DNA of 64,000 nt from the NCBI GenBank assembly GCA_029202405.1, contig CP119312.1:749001-813000 (forward strand), read 5' to 3'. The notes beneath the pieces were generated by a model. That model saw only the letters and a list, made by a program, of their open reading frames with translations. It did not search any database and was not told the origin of the DNA. This DNA is from Candidatus Devosia phytovorans (GTDB lineage Bacteria > Pseudomonadota > Alphaproteobacteria > Rhizobiales > Devosiaceae). The position numbers were made by a program, and so were the translations under genes. Positions within the stretch are counted from its first letter, which is position 1. Every line of letters starts with the position of its first letter. Below, piece by piece: positions 41,118 through 50,363 of the stretch.

Positions 41118-42773
41118 ATGGCTCGCCAGTTCATCTATCACATGCACGGAATGTCCAAGTCCTATGCCGGCGGCAAGAAGGTGCTGGACAATATCCACCT
41201 CAGTTTCTACCCCGACGCCAAGATCGGCATCCTGGGCCCGAATGGCTCGGGTAAATCGACGCTGCTCAAGATCATGGCCGGCATCGATACCGAGTTCCAG
41301 GGCGAAGCCTGGGCAGCGGATGGCGCCAAGATCGGCTATCTCAGCCAGGAGCCCGAGCTTGATCCGGCGCTCAACGTGCTGGGCAATGTCATGACCGGCG
41401 TCAAGGAAAAGAAGGCCATCGTCGACCGCTACAACGAGTTGATGATGGAATATTCCGACGAGACGGCCGATGAGGCCTCAAAGCTGCAGGACGTCATCGA
41501 CAGCCAGAACCTGTGGGATCTGGAATCGCAGGTGGAAGTGGCCATGGAGGCGCTCGGCTGCCCGCCGGGCGATGCCGATGTGACCCAGCTGTCGGGTGGC
41601 GAACGCCGCCGCGTGGCGCTGTGTGCGCTGCTGCTCAGCAAGCCTGACCTGCTGCTGCTCGACGAACCGACCAACCATCTCGACGCCGAAACCACGTCGT
41701 GGCTGGAGCGGCACCTGCGCGAATTCGAAGGCGCGGTGCTGATCATCACCCACGATCGCTACTTCCTCGACAATGTCACGGGCTGGATCCTTGAGCTCGA
41801 TCGCGGCCGCGGCGTGCCCTATGAGGGCAATTACTCGGCCTATCTCGGCGCCAAGGCCAAGCGCTTTGCGCAGGAAAAGAGCGAAGACGCCGCCCGCGCC
41901 AAGGTGCTCGAGCGCGAAAAGGAATGGATGGGTCAGTCTCCTCAGGCGCGTCAGTCCAAGTCCAAGGCCCGCCTCAAGGCCTATGACGAGCTGGTCAAGA
42001 TCAACGACGCCCGCACGCAGTCCCAGACGGCACAGATCATCATTCCGCCCGGCGAACGCCTCGGCCATAATGTGATCGACGTGGAAGGCCTCTCGAAGAG
42101 TTTTGGCGATCGCCTGCTGATCGACAACCTGACCTTCAAGCTGCCCCCGGGCGGCATCGTGGGCATCATCGGTCCGAACGGCGCCGGCAAGACCACGCTG
42201 TTCAAGATGCTTACCGGCCAGGAAAAGCCCGATGCGGGCACGGTGACCGTGGCCGAGAATGTGCACCTCGGCTATGTCGACCAGAGCCGCGACAGCCTCA
42301 ACCCGAACAAGACCGTCTGGGAAGAAATCTCCGAGGGTGACGAAGTGCTGCTGCTCGGCAAGCGCGAGATGAATTCGCGCGCCTATACGTCGACCTTCAA
42401 CTTCAAGGGCGGCGACCAGCAGCAGAAGGTGGGCAATCTCTCGGGCGGACAGCGCAATCGCGTGCACCTGGCCAAGATGCTCAAGAGCGGTTCGAATGTG
42501 TTGCTGCTCGACGAACCGACCAACGACCTCGACACCGAAACCCTTGCAGCACTTGAAGAAGCGCTGGAAGAATTCGCCGGCTGCGCCGTGATCATCAGCC
42601 ATGATCGCATGTTCCTCGATCGCCTGGCGACGCACATGCTGGCCTTTGAAGGCGACAGCCATGTCGAGTGGTTCGAAGGCAATTTCGCCGACTATGAAGC
42701 CGACAAGATCCGCCGGCTGGGTGCAGATGCGGTCAACCCGAAGCGGGCGACATACAAGCCGCTGACGCGCTGA
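41118..42773 (+). CDS. ettA: Energy-dependent translational throttle protein EttA (ABC-F)
   Basis: 551 residues, a soluble ABC-F ATPase that binds the ribosomal E site and gates elongation by ATP state. Two Walker A motifs (GPNGSGKST about 40, GPNGAGKTT about 355), two signatures (LSGGERRRV about 165, LSGGQRNRV about 460), Walker B with DEPTNHLD and DEPTNDLD. The P-site tether between them includes KEWMGQSPQARQSKSKARLKAYDELV (about 272-297). Start ATG 41118 (AGAGG upstream); the extension to 41058 is not supported. Confidence 0.95.
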   Translation: MARQFIYHMHGMSKSYAGGKKVLDNIHLSFYPDAKIGILGPNGSGKSTLLKIMAGIDTEFQGEAWAADGAKIGYLSQEPELDPALNVLGNVMTGVKEKKAIVDRYNELMMEYSDETADEASKLQDVIDSQNLWDLESQVEVAMEALGCPPGDADVTQLSGGERRRVALCALLLSKPDLLLLDEPTNHLDAETTSWLERHLREFEGAVLIITHDRYFLDNVTGWILELDRGRGVPYEGNYSAYLGAKAKRFAQEKSEDAARAKVLEREKEWMGQSPQARQSKSKARLKAYDELVKINDARTQSQTAQIIIPPGERLGHNVIDVEGLSKSFGDRLLIDNLTFKLPPGGIVGIIGPNGAGKTTLFKMLTGQEKPDAGTVTVAENVHLGYVDQSRDSLNPNKTVWEEISEGDEVLLLGKREMNSRAYTSTFNFKGGDQQQKVGNLSGGQRNRVHLAKMLKSGSNVLLLDEPTNDLDTETLAALEEALEEFAGCAVIISHDRMFLDRLATHMLAFEGDSHVEWFEGNFADYEADKIRRLGADAVNPKRATYKPLTR

Positions 42774-42780
42774 TGAGTTC

Positions 42781-42806
42781 GAGGCGTCCCGGGAGCGGGG
42801 CGCCTC
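42781..42806 (+). terminator. Hairpin after ettA
   Basis: GAGGCGTCCC and GGGGCGCCTC form a stem just after the stop; no strong T-run follows. Probable weak terminator. Confidence 0.45.
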
Positions 42807-42934
42807 ACTTGCATTGTGGCCCGGAAACCATTGAAATGGCGGGATGATGCAGTGTCGGCAAATGTGTGCGACACGTGGTTGGTAGAAGCATTGACGACCG
42901 GGCGCCTTGGCGCGCCCGTTGCTGTGGGGGCAAG

Positions 42935-43261
42935 ATGAAGTGTGTTGCTGCGACCCTGATCTGGGGCGCGATGGTGATGGCAGTCTCGGCGGCGCCGGGG
43001 CAGTGCACCGTGACAGGGTATGGCACGTTCGAGTGTGACGTGGCGCTGGATGGGCAGGGGCTGACCTTCGGTCTGCCCGACGGCGGTCTGTTTGCCTTTG
43101 CGCTGACCGGCGAGGATGAAGGCGCGGCCTATCTTGCCGGGGCAGATACGGCGCCGGGAGCGCTGCCGGAAGAATTGCGCGGCCTTGTGGCGGTGGACGG
43201 CAAGCCGGGCTGCTGGGCGCGGGATGACGAATTTGAGTTCTGCGTGCTCGTCGAAGAATAG
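42935..43261 (+). CDS. Small secreted protein, unknown
   Basis: 108 residues from ATG 42935, with GGGGGCAAG upstream. Signal peptide MKCVAATLIWGAMVMAVSAA, then QCTVTGYGTFECDVALDGQGLTFGLPDGGLFAFALTG (about 22-60). Four Cys in the mature part (CTV, ECD, GCW, FCV) may form two disulfides. No family recognised. Followed after 30 bp by the hydrolase on the same strand. Confidence 0.65.
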   Translation: MKCVAATLIWGAMVMAVSAAPGQCTVTGYGTFECDVALDGQGLTFGLPDGGLFAFALTGEDEGAAYLAGADTAPGALPEELRGLVAVDGKPGCWARDDEFEFCVLVEE

Positions 43262-43291
43262 GGAGCGGGCCGGTTCGGGCCTGATCTGGAT

Positions 43292-44149
43292 ATGAATGAC
43301 GAGGCCTTCTCGGTTTCGGTGGGCGGCGCGGTGCTGACTGGTGTCCGGCGCGGCGAGGGACTGCCGGTGGTGTTTCTCCATGCCGGGGTTTGCGACAAGC
43401 GCATGTGGCGGTCGCAGATCGAGATGGTGGCCGAAGAGGGTTGGCAGGGCATTGCCTATGACCGGCGTGGCTATGGCGAGGCCGAGAGCCCGGACGAAGA
43501 GTTCAATCACGTCGATGACCTCGAAGCCGTGCTCAAGGCGCTCGATATCCATGCGGCGGTGTTTGTCGGCTGTTCGATGGGCGGCGGCCTGGCAGTGGAC
43601 TTCGCGCTGCGCCATCCCGGGCAGGTGATTGGCCTTGTGCTGATCGGGACCTCGGTAACCGGCGCGCCCTGGAGCGCAACCGATGTCGAGGAGCAGCTCG
43701 AAGAGGTCGAGGCAGATGCCTATGACCGGGGCGATCTCGACATGATCAACCGGGTGCAGGCGCATGCCTGGCTCGACGGGCCCCGCACGTCCGGCGGCCG
43801 GGTGACCGGCGCGGCGCGCGAGCTGTTCCTCGACATGAATGCCATTGCGCTCTCAAAGCCGCAGCTGACGCTGGAAGAAGAACGGCCGAGCGCCTGGCGG
43901 CGGGTTGGCGAGGTCGGTGCGCCGACGCTGCTGCTGGTGGGTGACGAGGATTTTTCCGCGCTGATCGACCGGCACGAGATCCTGTCGGAAGAAATGCCCA
44001 ATGCCTTTGCCGCAGTGCTCGAAGGGGTGGCGCATATCCCCAGTATCGAGCGGCCGGAACTGGTGAACTCGATGATCCTCGAATTTCTCGATGCGATCGA
44101 GGGCGGGGATGATGAGGATGAGGATGAGGATGAGGGCGACGAGGACTAG
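43292..44149 (+). CDS. Alpha/beta hydrolase with acidic C-terminal tail
   Basis: 285 residues. Oxyanion region VVFLHAGVCDKRMW (about 26-39), nucleophile elbow FVGCSMGGG (about 91), acid in LLVGDEDFSA (about 215) and catalytic His in GVAHIPSIERPEL (about 245). The last 14 residues are almost only Asp/Glu (GGDDEDEDEDEGDED). Substrate unknown; the fold covers esterases, lactonases and haloperoxidase-like enzymes. The DNA for the tail is a GATGAG repeat (44107-44137), likely slippage-prone. Confidence 0.85.
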   Translation: MNDEAFSVSVGGAVLTGVRRGEGLPVVFLHAGVCDKRMWRSQIEMVAEEGWQGIAYDRRGYGEAESPDEEFNHVDDLEAVLKALDIHAAVFVGCSMGGGLAVDFALRHPGQVIGLVLIGTSVTGAPWSATDVEEQLEEVEADAYDRGDLDMINRVQAHAWLDGPRTSGGRVTGAARELFLDMNAIALSKPQLTLEEERPSAWRRVGEVGAPTLLLVGDEDFSALIDRHEILSEEMPNAFAAVLEGVAHIPSIERPELVNSMILEFLDAIEGGDDEDEDEDEGDED

Positions 44150-44184
44150 ATCGTCATCCTCAGACATTGATTCAACACATTAAA

Positions 44185-44220
44185 AGGCCGGTTCAACAGA
44201 TTGGTCTGTTGAATCGGCCT
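44185..44220. terminator. Bidirectional rho-independent terminator
   Basis: AGGCCGGTTCAACAGA-TTGG-TCTGTTGAATCGGCCT, a 16-bp stem with one wobble. Followed by CTTGTTT on the plus strand and TTTTAATG on the minus strand, so it can end both convergent genes. Confidence 0.85.
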
Positions 44221-44252
44221 CTTGTTTCAGCACGCTGAAGTTACAGCGTTTT

Positions 44253-44699
44253 TTATGCCGCGAGGATGCCGTCGAGGTGCTTGTCCAACTGCGCCGTGGG
44301 GGTGTTGGTCAAGTCCTTGTTGAGTTCGGCGACGACGGTTTTCTGTACGGCCGGGGAAATGGCCTTGCGCAGATCCCCCAAGGCGATGGGCGCCGCAGCG
44401 ATCACCAGACGGTCAAAATCGCCCTTCTGCTGGTGTCGGCCGAGGGTCGCGGCGACTGATTTGACGAATTCGGCCTCGCGGTGCTCGACCGGATCGGTCT
44501 TGGGCGCCATGCCGCCGCCAAAGGCGCCGCCGCCGCTCTTGCTGCCCGGACGGTCGGTGACGATATCCTGCGCCTGCAAAGGCTCGATGGCCCAGTCGAG
44601 ACCTTCGACCTGCTTCAGCCCCTTGCCCGGACCACTGTTCTCAAGCACGCGCGCTTGCGCGCCGTCAGCGATCAAAACCCAGGTGACGGTCTTCTTCAT
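44253..44699 (-). CDS. Host attachment (Host_attach, AtsA-like) protein
   Basis: 148 residues from ATG 44699 with GCAGGAG upstream. Opens VTWVLIADGAQARVLENSGPGKGLKQV (about 4-30) and contains FGGGMAPKTDPVEHREAEFVKSVAATL and KGDFDRLVIAAAPIALGDLRKAI, the Host_attach family (once named for Agrobacterium attachment), with an eRF1-like fold. The attachment role is historical and uncertain. Preceded by 'MTTTSRSF', which may be an alternative N-terminus. Confidence 0.83.
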   Translation of the reverse strand: MKKTVTWVLIADGAQARVLENSGPGKGLKQVEGLDWAIEPLQAQDIVTDRPGSKSGGGAFGGGMAPKTDPVEHREAEFVKSVAATLGRHQQKGDFDRLVIAAAPIALGDLRKAISPAVQKTVVAELNKDLTNTPTAQLDKHLDGILAA

Positions 44700-44887
44700 G
44701 ATGAAACTCCTGCTGGTCGTGGTCATGTGAGGCGCGAAATATGCGCTGGAGATCAACGCGGGTGGCGGAAAAAGGTTGGCTCGATCCATCAGCTTTGGTC
44801 CTTGCAGCGATCACAAACTGTCATTGGCGGGCAGGGCGGCAGGCTGGTATCAAGGCGTACCGCCCGGCTCGGGGCGCGGAGAATCTC

Positions 44888-45835
44888 ATGACACTGCCCG
44901 AATCTACCCCCGAGGTGATCGCCTCAAGCCAGCCGGGCCGACGCCCCATGTCCGACAGCAGCAAAGGTGTCGTTGCAGCGCTGTTGGCCTATGCTCTCTG
45001 GGGATTTCTGCCGCTGCTGTTCAAGCAGGTGGAAAGCGCGGGGTCCGTCCTGATCGTGGCCGAGCGGACGCTGTGGTCGCTCGTGTTGCTGGCATTAATC
45101 CTGTCCTTTACGGTCGGGTTCGGAGAGGTGCGGGCGCTGTTTGCGGATCGCAAACGGGCACTGATCACGCTATTTGCGGCCGTGCTGCTCGCGGGCAATT
45201 GGCTGCTCTACGTGTGGGCCGTGGAAACAGGCCAGGTGCTGGAAGCCAGCTTTGGCTATTTCATCAATCCGCTGATCAACGTGCTGCTGGGCATGGTGCT
45301 GCTGGGCGAGCGACAGAACCGGTTGCAGACAGTCTCGATCGCCATTGCGACGATTGCCATCGCCATCCAGGCGATTGGTCTGGGCGGGGTGCCCTATATC
45401 GCGCTGGGTCTTGCCTTCAGCTTTGGCCTTTACGGCTATATCCGCAAGACGGCAAAGATGAGCCCGGCCTCGGGCCTGTTCTCCGAGGCGATCATGCTGG
45501 CGCCCGCGGCAATCGCCTATGTCATCTACAATATCGCCACGGTCGGCGTCGGCGTGCACGCCGATCCGCAGATGATGGTGTGGCTGGTCCTGACGGGGCC
45601 TGCGACTGCAATCCCGCTGCTGCTGTTTGCCTTCGCCGTCAGACAATTGCGGCTGACGACGATCGGCATGTTCCAGTATATCGCGCCGTCGATCCAGTTC
45701 CTGCTCGCCATCACGCTGTTCGGCGAGCATCTCAACGGGCTGCGCCTGATCAGTTTTGCGCTGATCTGGCTGTCACTGATCGTGTTCAGCTATGACAGCT
45801 TTGCGCGCCGCAAGCGGGTGCCGGCCGCAGTCTAA
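44888..45835 (+). CDS. rarD: RarD-type DMT transporter
   Basis: 315 residues with ten membrane segments. KGVVAALLAYALWGFLPLLFKQVESAG (about 25-50), NWLLYVWAVETGQVLEASFGYFINPLINVLLGM (about 105-135) and FQYIAPSIQFLLAITLFGEHL (about 262-282) are the RarD hallmarks. Start ATG 44888 follows GCGGAG; ATG 44948 is possible. Chloramphenicol sensitivity is the classical link, the physiological substrate unknown. Converges with oxyR; the stops overlap at CTAA. Confidence 0.88.
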   Translation: MTLPESTPEVIASSQPGRRPMSDSSKGVVAALLAYALWGFLPLLFKQVESAGSVLIVAERTLWSLVLLALILSFTVGFGEVRALFADRKRALITLFAAVLLAGNWLLYVWAVETGQVLEASFGYFINPLINVLLGMVLLGERQNRLQTVSIAIATIAIAIQAIGLGGVPYIALGLAFSFGLYGYIRKTAKMSPASGLFSEAIMLAPAAIAYVIYNIATVGVGVHADPQMMVWLVLTGPATAIPLLLFAFAVRQLRLTTIGMFQYIAPSIQFLLAITLFGEHLNGLRLISFALIWLSLIVFSYDSFARRKRVPAAV

Positions 45836-46722
45836 AGCTGCGTCGCGCGGATAACCTCGGCCATCTTGTCGAAGGTGGCGGTAAAAGGCGTTGCCTCGCG
45901 CCAGACCAGCGACAGCAGGCGCTGCGCCCCGGGAGAGGCGAGGTCGTGGATGGCGATGCGCGGGTCAGTCGCCTCCTTGCGCAGGGCAATGCGCGGCAGC
46001 AGTGTCACGCCCTGCCCATTGGCAACAAATTCCACAATGGTCGACAGCGATGTGGCTGCGAAGGTGCGGGCACCGACATCGCCATCGATGCGACAGGCGG
46101 CAATGGTCTGATCGCGGAAGCAGTGGCCCTCGTCGAGGAGCAGAATGCGCTCGGGTGCGAGGCTTGAGAGCGCCACGGGTTCGCTGCCACCCTCCTGCCG
46201 GCTGGTGGCCAGCACGAAGGGATCGGCAAACAGGGGCCGGCTGGCGAGACGCGGCCCCTGCACCGGCGGGGCGGTGCCGATCAATGCAATATCGAGGCTG
46301 CCATCGACGAGGCCGGCCACCAGCGCGTCGGTGCGATTCTCGCTGATGGTAAAGTCGAGACCGGGCAGGTCCCTGGTCAGCGCCGGAAAGACCTGCGGCA
46401 GCAGATAGGGCGCAACCGTCGGGATAAGGCCGAAACGGATGGGGCGGTCGGGCGTACCCGCATGACCCTGGGTGAAGGCCGACAGCGCATCCGCGCTTTC
46501 GAGCACGAGGCGTGCGCGGGCAACAAATTCACTGCCGAAGGGCGTCAGTCGCACACCTGACTTCAGCCGGTCGAACAGCGCCGTCTTGCAGACATCCTCG
46601 ACGGCCTGCACCTGCTGGCTCAGCGCTGGCTGGCTGACATTGCAGGTCCCGGCGGCGCGGCCGAAATGGCCGGCTTCGGCCACGGTCACGACATAGCGCA
46701 TCTGTTTCAGGGAAAGGTGCAT
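45832..46722 (-). CDS. oxyR: Hydrogen peroxide-sensing regulator OxyR
   Basis: 296 residues, LysR family. HTH: MRYVVTVAEAGHFGRAAGTCNVSQPALSQQ (about 8-37). The redox Cys pair is in LLLDEGHCFRDQTIAACR (about 198-215) with nine residues from the first to the second Cys, as in E. coli OxyR C199/C208. Divergent from katG with a 98-bp shared spacer, the common oxyR-katG arrangement; oxidised OxyR is expected to activate katG. Confidence 0.92.
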   Translation of the reverse strand: MHLSLKQMRYVVTVAEAGHFGRAAGTCNVSQPALSQQVQAVEDVCKTALFDRLKSGVRLTPFGSEFVARARLVLESADALSAFTQGHAGTPDRPIRFGLIPTVAPYLLPQVFPALTRDLPGLDFTISENRTDALVAGLVDGSLDIALIGTAPPVQGPRLASRPLFADPFVLATSRQEGGSEPVALSSLAPERILLLDEGHCFRDQTIAACRIDGDVGARTFAATSLSTIVEFVANGQGVTLLPRIALRKEATDPRIAIHDLASPGAQRLLSLVWREATPFTATFDKMAEVIRATQL

Positions 46723-46759
46723 GATAGGCTCTGCTTATACATGAACGAAGCATTATCGA

Positions 46760-46789
46760 TTGGCCTGATGGTTGTCACCTTCCTATAAC
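46760..46789 (+). promoter_or_regulatory. Probable katG promoter
   Basis: -35 TTGGCC (46760-46765), 18-nt spacer, -10 TATAAC (46784-46789). ATAGGCTCTGCTTAT (46723-46737), just 3' of the oxyR start, loosely resembles ATAG-N7-type OxyR half sites. OxyR binding is inferred. Confidence 0.55.
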
Positions 46790-46820
46790 CCCAGCAACAG
46801 CAAGCCATCAGGAGACCGTC

Positions 46821-49007
46821 ATGTCCGATCCCAACGCAACCAGTGCGTCCGAAGCCAAGTGCCCCGTCGATCACGGCGGCGGCGCACCCAAGAAGCATGG
46901 CGGCAATGCCCAGTGGTGGCCCAAGGCACTCGATGTTTCGATGCTGCACCGCAATTCATCGCTCTCGGATCCGCTGGGTGCGGAATTCGATTACGCCGAA
47001 GCCTTCAAGTCGCTCGACCTGGCGGCCGTCAAGGCAGACCTGCGCGCGCTGATGACTGACAGCCAGGAGTGGTGGCCGGCTGACTTCGGTCATTATGGCG
47101 GCCTCTTCATCCGCATGGCCTGGCACAGCGCCGGCACCTATCGCATCACCGACGGTCGTGGTGGCGCGGGCCAGGGCCAGCAGCGCTTTGCGCCGCTCAA
47201 CTCCTGGCCGGACAATGCCAGCCTCGACAAGGCGCGCCGCCTGATCTGGCCGGTCAAGCAGAAGTACGGCAACAAGATCTCCTGGGCCGACCTGATGATC
47301 CTGACCGGCAACGTTGCGCTGGAATCGATGGGCTTCAAGACCTTCGGTTTTGCTGGTGGTCGCGCCGACGTCTGGGAACCCGAAGAACTCTATTGGGGTC
47401 CGGAAGGCACCTGGCTGGGCGACGAGCGCTATTCGGGCGAGCGGCAGCTCAGCGAGCCGCTGGGCGCCGTGCAGATGGGCCTGATCTATGTCAATCCCGA
47501 AGGTCCGAACGGCAACCCGGATCCGCTGGCCTCGGCCCGCGACATTCGCGAAACCTTCAGCCGCATGGCAATGAATGACGAAGAAACCGTGGCGCTGATC
47601 GCGGGCGGCCACACCTTCGGCAAGACCCATGGTCGCGGCGACCCGTCGTTGATCGCCGCCGAGCCGGAAGGCGCTGACCTCGAAGATCAGGGCTTGGGCT
47701 GGAAGAGCAGCCATGGCACGGGCATTGGCCCCGACGCCATCACCTCGGGTCTTGAAGTCACATGGACCCAGACGCCGACGCGCTGGAGCTATTATTTCTT
47801 CTCGAACCTCTTCGATTTCGAGTGGGAGTTGAGCGAAAGCCCGGCTGGCGCCAAGCAGTGGGTGGCCAAGGGCGACCACTATGTCATTCCCGATCCCTTC
47901 GATGCGGAAAAGAAGCACCGCCCGACCATGCTGACCTCGGATCTGGCGCTGCGCTTTGATCCGATCTACGGCCCGATCTCGCGCCGCTTTTACGAGAACC
48001 CGGACCAGTTTGCCGATGCCTTCGCCCGCGCCTGGTTCAAGCTGACCCATCGCGACATGGGTCCAAAGGTGCGTTATCTCGGAGCCGAAGTGCCGCAGGA
48101 AGACCTGATCTGGCAGGACGTCATCCCGGCCGTCGACCACGCGCTGGTCAATGACGCCGACATCACCGCACTCAAGGCCAAGATCGTCGCGTCGGGCCTG
48201 CCGGTTTCCGACCTGGTGTCGACCGCCTGGGCGTCGGCAGCGAGCTATCGCGGTTCGGACAAGCGCGGCGGCGCCAATGGTGCCCGCATTCGCCTCGCGC
48301 CGCAAAAGGACTGGGAAGTCAACCAGCCGGCCCAGCTCGGCAACGTGCTGGCTCAGCTCGAAACCATCCGCGCGGACTTCGAAGCCTCCGGCAAGAAGAT
48401 CTCGTTGGCCGACCTGATCGTGCTGGCGGGTGGCGTTGGTGTCGAACAGGCGGCCAAGGCTGCAGGACAGGATGTGTCCGTGCCCTTCACTCCGGGCCGC
48501 ATGGATGCGTCGCTGGAGCAGACCGATGTGGTGTCCTTCGGAGCGCTGGAGCCGCGCGCCGATGGCTTCCGCAACTACTACAGCAAGCGCAGCTTCCTGC
48601 AGCAGGAAGAGGCCCTGATCGACAAGGCACAGCTGCTGCGCCTGACCGGTCCGGAAATGACCGTGCTGGTCGGTGGCTTGCGTGTGCTCGAGGCTGGCGT
48701 CAATGCGCATGGTGTCTTCACCGACAAGCCCGGCGCCCTGACCAATGACTTCTTCCTCAACCTGCTCGACATGGCCACGGTGTGGTCGCCAAAGGCCGGC
48801 GAGGAGGGCGTCTATGAAGGCCGCGACCGCACGAGCGGCGCGCTGCGCTGGACCGGCACCCGCGTCGACCTGATCTTTGGCAGCCACTCCCAGCTGCGCG
48901 CCCTGGCCGAAATCTACGGCCAGTCGGACAGCGGCGCCAAGTTCACCAGGGACTTCGTCGCCGCCTGGGTCAAGGTCATGGAGGCCGACCGCTTCGACCT
49001 GCGCTGA
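46821..49007 (+). CDS. katG: Catalase-peroxidase KatG
   Basis: 728 residues, the full length of bifunctional catalase-peroxidases; two peroxidase domains. Distal active site MAWHSAGTYR (about 94-103), Tyr of the Trp-Tyr-Met adduct in LIYVNPEG (about 220), adduct Met in FSRMAMND (about 245), proximal haem His in GGHTFGKTHG (about 258). CAGGAG precedes the ATG at 46821. Ends at an intrinsic terminator. Disposes of H2O2 in the cytoplasm; likely OxyR-controlled. Confidence 0.97.
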   Translation: MSDPNATSASEAKCPVDHGGGAPKKHGGNAQWWPKALDVSMLHRNSSLSDPLGAEFDYAEAFKSLDLAAVKADLRALMTDSQEWWPADFGHYGGLFIRMAWHSAGTYRITDGRGGAGQGQQRFAPLNSWPDNASLDKARRLIWPVKQKYGNKISWADLMILTGNVALESMGFKTFGFAGGRADVWEPEELYWGPEGTWLGDERYSGERQLSEPLGAVQMGLIYVNPEGPNGNPDPLASARDIRETFSRMAMNDEETVALIAGGHTFGKTHGRGDPSLIAAEPEGADLEDQGLGWKSSHGTGIGPDAITSGLEVTWTQTPTRWSYYFFSNLFDFEWELSESPAGAKQWVAKGDHYVIPDPFDAEKKHRPTMLTSDLALRFDPIYGPISRRFYENPDQFADAFARAWFKLTHRDMGPKVRYLGAEVPQEDLIWQDVIPAVDHALVNDADITALKAKIVASGLPVSDLVSTAWASAASYRGSDKRGGANGARIRLAPQKDWEVNQPAQLGNVLAQLETIRADFEASGKKISLADLIVLAGGVGVEQAAKAAGQDVSVPFTPGRMDASLEQTDVVSFGALEPRADGFRNYYSKRSFLQQEEALIDKAQLLRLTGPEMTVLVGGLRVLEAGVNAHGVFTDKPGALTNDFFLNLLDMATVWSPKAGEEGVYEGRDRTSGALRWTGTRVDLIFGSHSQLRALAEIYGQSDSGAKFTRDFVAAWVKVMEADRFDLR

Positions 49008-49031
49008 TCGCGCGTGACGAACAAAAGTAAA

Positions 49032-49053
49032 GGGCCCCGGGAAACCGGGGCCC
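49032..49053 (+). terminator. Rho-independent terminator of katG
   Basis: GGGCCCCGG-GAAA-CCGGGGCCC followed by TTTCCATTTT. GNRA tetraloop, 9-bp stem. Confidence 0.88.
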
Positions 49054-49238
49054 TTTCCATTTTAAGAAAACTGTCCGTTTCAGGGGCCAGCGCGGGCTTG
49101 GCATCAGCAACTGGCCCGGAACGCGGGCAGTTTCAGGTCGATACAAGTTTAATAAAATTTCCCGAGAGGCTTTCAGGGGCCTGTATCTGTGGGGGTCTAG
49201 GGTAACAGTCGAGATTTCCTCTGGCCCCAGGACGGACC

Positions 49239-50363
49239 ATGTCTGAACTCGATCAAGGCGAACGCGCTTTTTCCAGCTTCCGGGTACTCAACGGCGAGCA
49301 CAACCACAACGAGCGCGAGCAGCTGTTTCGCAATATGGCGCAGCTGTTCAGCTATGTGTCGGATCGCTGCGACGACGATCAGGTGGCCCAGTATGACGAA
49401 GTGCTGTGCCAGCTGGCCGAGCTGGTCGAGCTGGAAGCGCGGGTGCATGTGGCCCAGTTGCTGGCGCCGCTCGATCGGGCGCCGGGGTCGGTGGTGGTCA
49501 AGCTGGCCCATGACGACATCGAAGTGGCCAAGCCGCTGCTCGAGTTTTCCAATGTGCTGTCCGATGACGACCTGATCGACATTATCTCCAACCTCACCGA
49601 AGCGCATCGCGTGGCCATCGCCGGCCGCGCCAATGTGCCCGAGCGGGTGGGCGAGGCGATCGTCGAGCATGGCGAGACGGATTCGGTGGTGCGCCTGGTG
49701 CGCAATGCGGCAGCGGAACTGCATCAGTCGACGCTGCACAAGCTGGTCGAGCGTGCTTCGCGCGACAGCGAGATCGCCGCCGACCTGCGCAATCGCTCCG
49801 ACATCGACTGGAAGTCGTTGCGCAGCGAGATCGAAGAGGCCTCCAGCAGCGTGCTGGAGAACCTCGACACCAGCCAGGGTATCGACCCGGTCGCCGCCGG
49901 CAAGGTCAATGCCGTGGTCTATAACCGCATGCGCAATCGCGCCGGCTTTTCGGCCAATGAGTGGAAGGTGGCCTATAACCAGGTCAAGGCGCTCAGCGAT
50001 CGCAAGCAGCTCGACGAACGTGCGCTGGCCCGCTTTGCCCGCTTCGGCTATGGCCACCATGCCGCGGCGGCACTGACGGTGATCCTCAGCGTCTCGCCGG
50101 AAGTCTTCGTCAAGTGGCTGGCCAGCCAGGATTATGTGGCGATCACTGTGGCGCTCAAGGCTGCCGGGCTTTCGTCCGACCTGTTCGAAGCCATCGTCTC
50201 CACCTTGCCCTGGCGCGACCTGCCGTCAGACGCCGACAAGAAGATGGTGGTCAGCCGTTTCGACGCGCTGGAACGCGACGAAGCGCTCGGCATCTTCGAA
50301 CTCTGGCGCGCCCATGCCTTCCGCAAGCGCGCCGTCAGCGAACCCCGCCAGAACGTGGCCTAA
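49239..50363 (+). CDS. DUF2336-domain protein
   Basis: 374 residues, all-helical with HEAT-like repeats. Segments such as LTEAHRVAIAGRANVPERVGEAIVEHGETDSVVRLVRNAAAEL (about 118-160) and LHKLVERASRDSEIAADLRNRSDI match the alphaproteobacterial DUF2336 family. The C-terminal IFELWRAHAFRKRAV is basic. Caulobacter members have been tied to cell-cycle or stress control; role here unknown. Overlaps vapC by 4 bp, convergent. The 230 bp before it hold only the katG terminator and an AT-rich TTTAATAAAATTT. Confidence 0.85.
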   Translation: MSELDQGERAFSSFRVLNGEHNHNEREQLFRNMAQLFSYVSDRCDDDQVAQYDEVLCQLAELVELEARVHVAQLLAPLDRAPGSVVVKLAHDDIEVAKPLLEFSNVLSDDDLIDIISNLTEAHRVAIAGRANVPERVGEAIVEHGETDSVVRLVRNAAAELHQSTLHKLVERASRDSEIAADLRNRSDIDWKSLRSEIEEASSSVLENLDTSQGIDPVAAGKVNAVVYNRMRNRAGFSANEWKVAYNQVKALSDRKQLDERALARFARFGYGHHAAAALTVILSVSPEVFVKWLASQDYVAITVALKAAGLSSDLFEAIVSTLPWRDLPSDADKKMVVSRFDALERDEALGIFELWRAHAFRKRAVSEPRQNVA

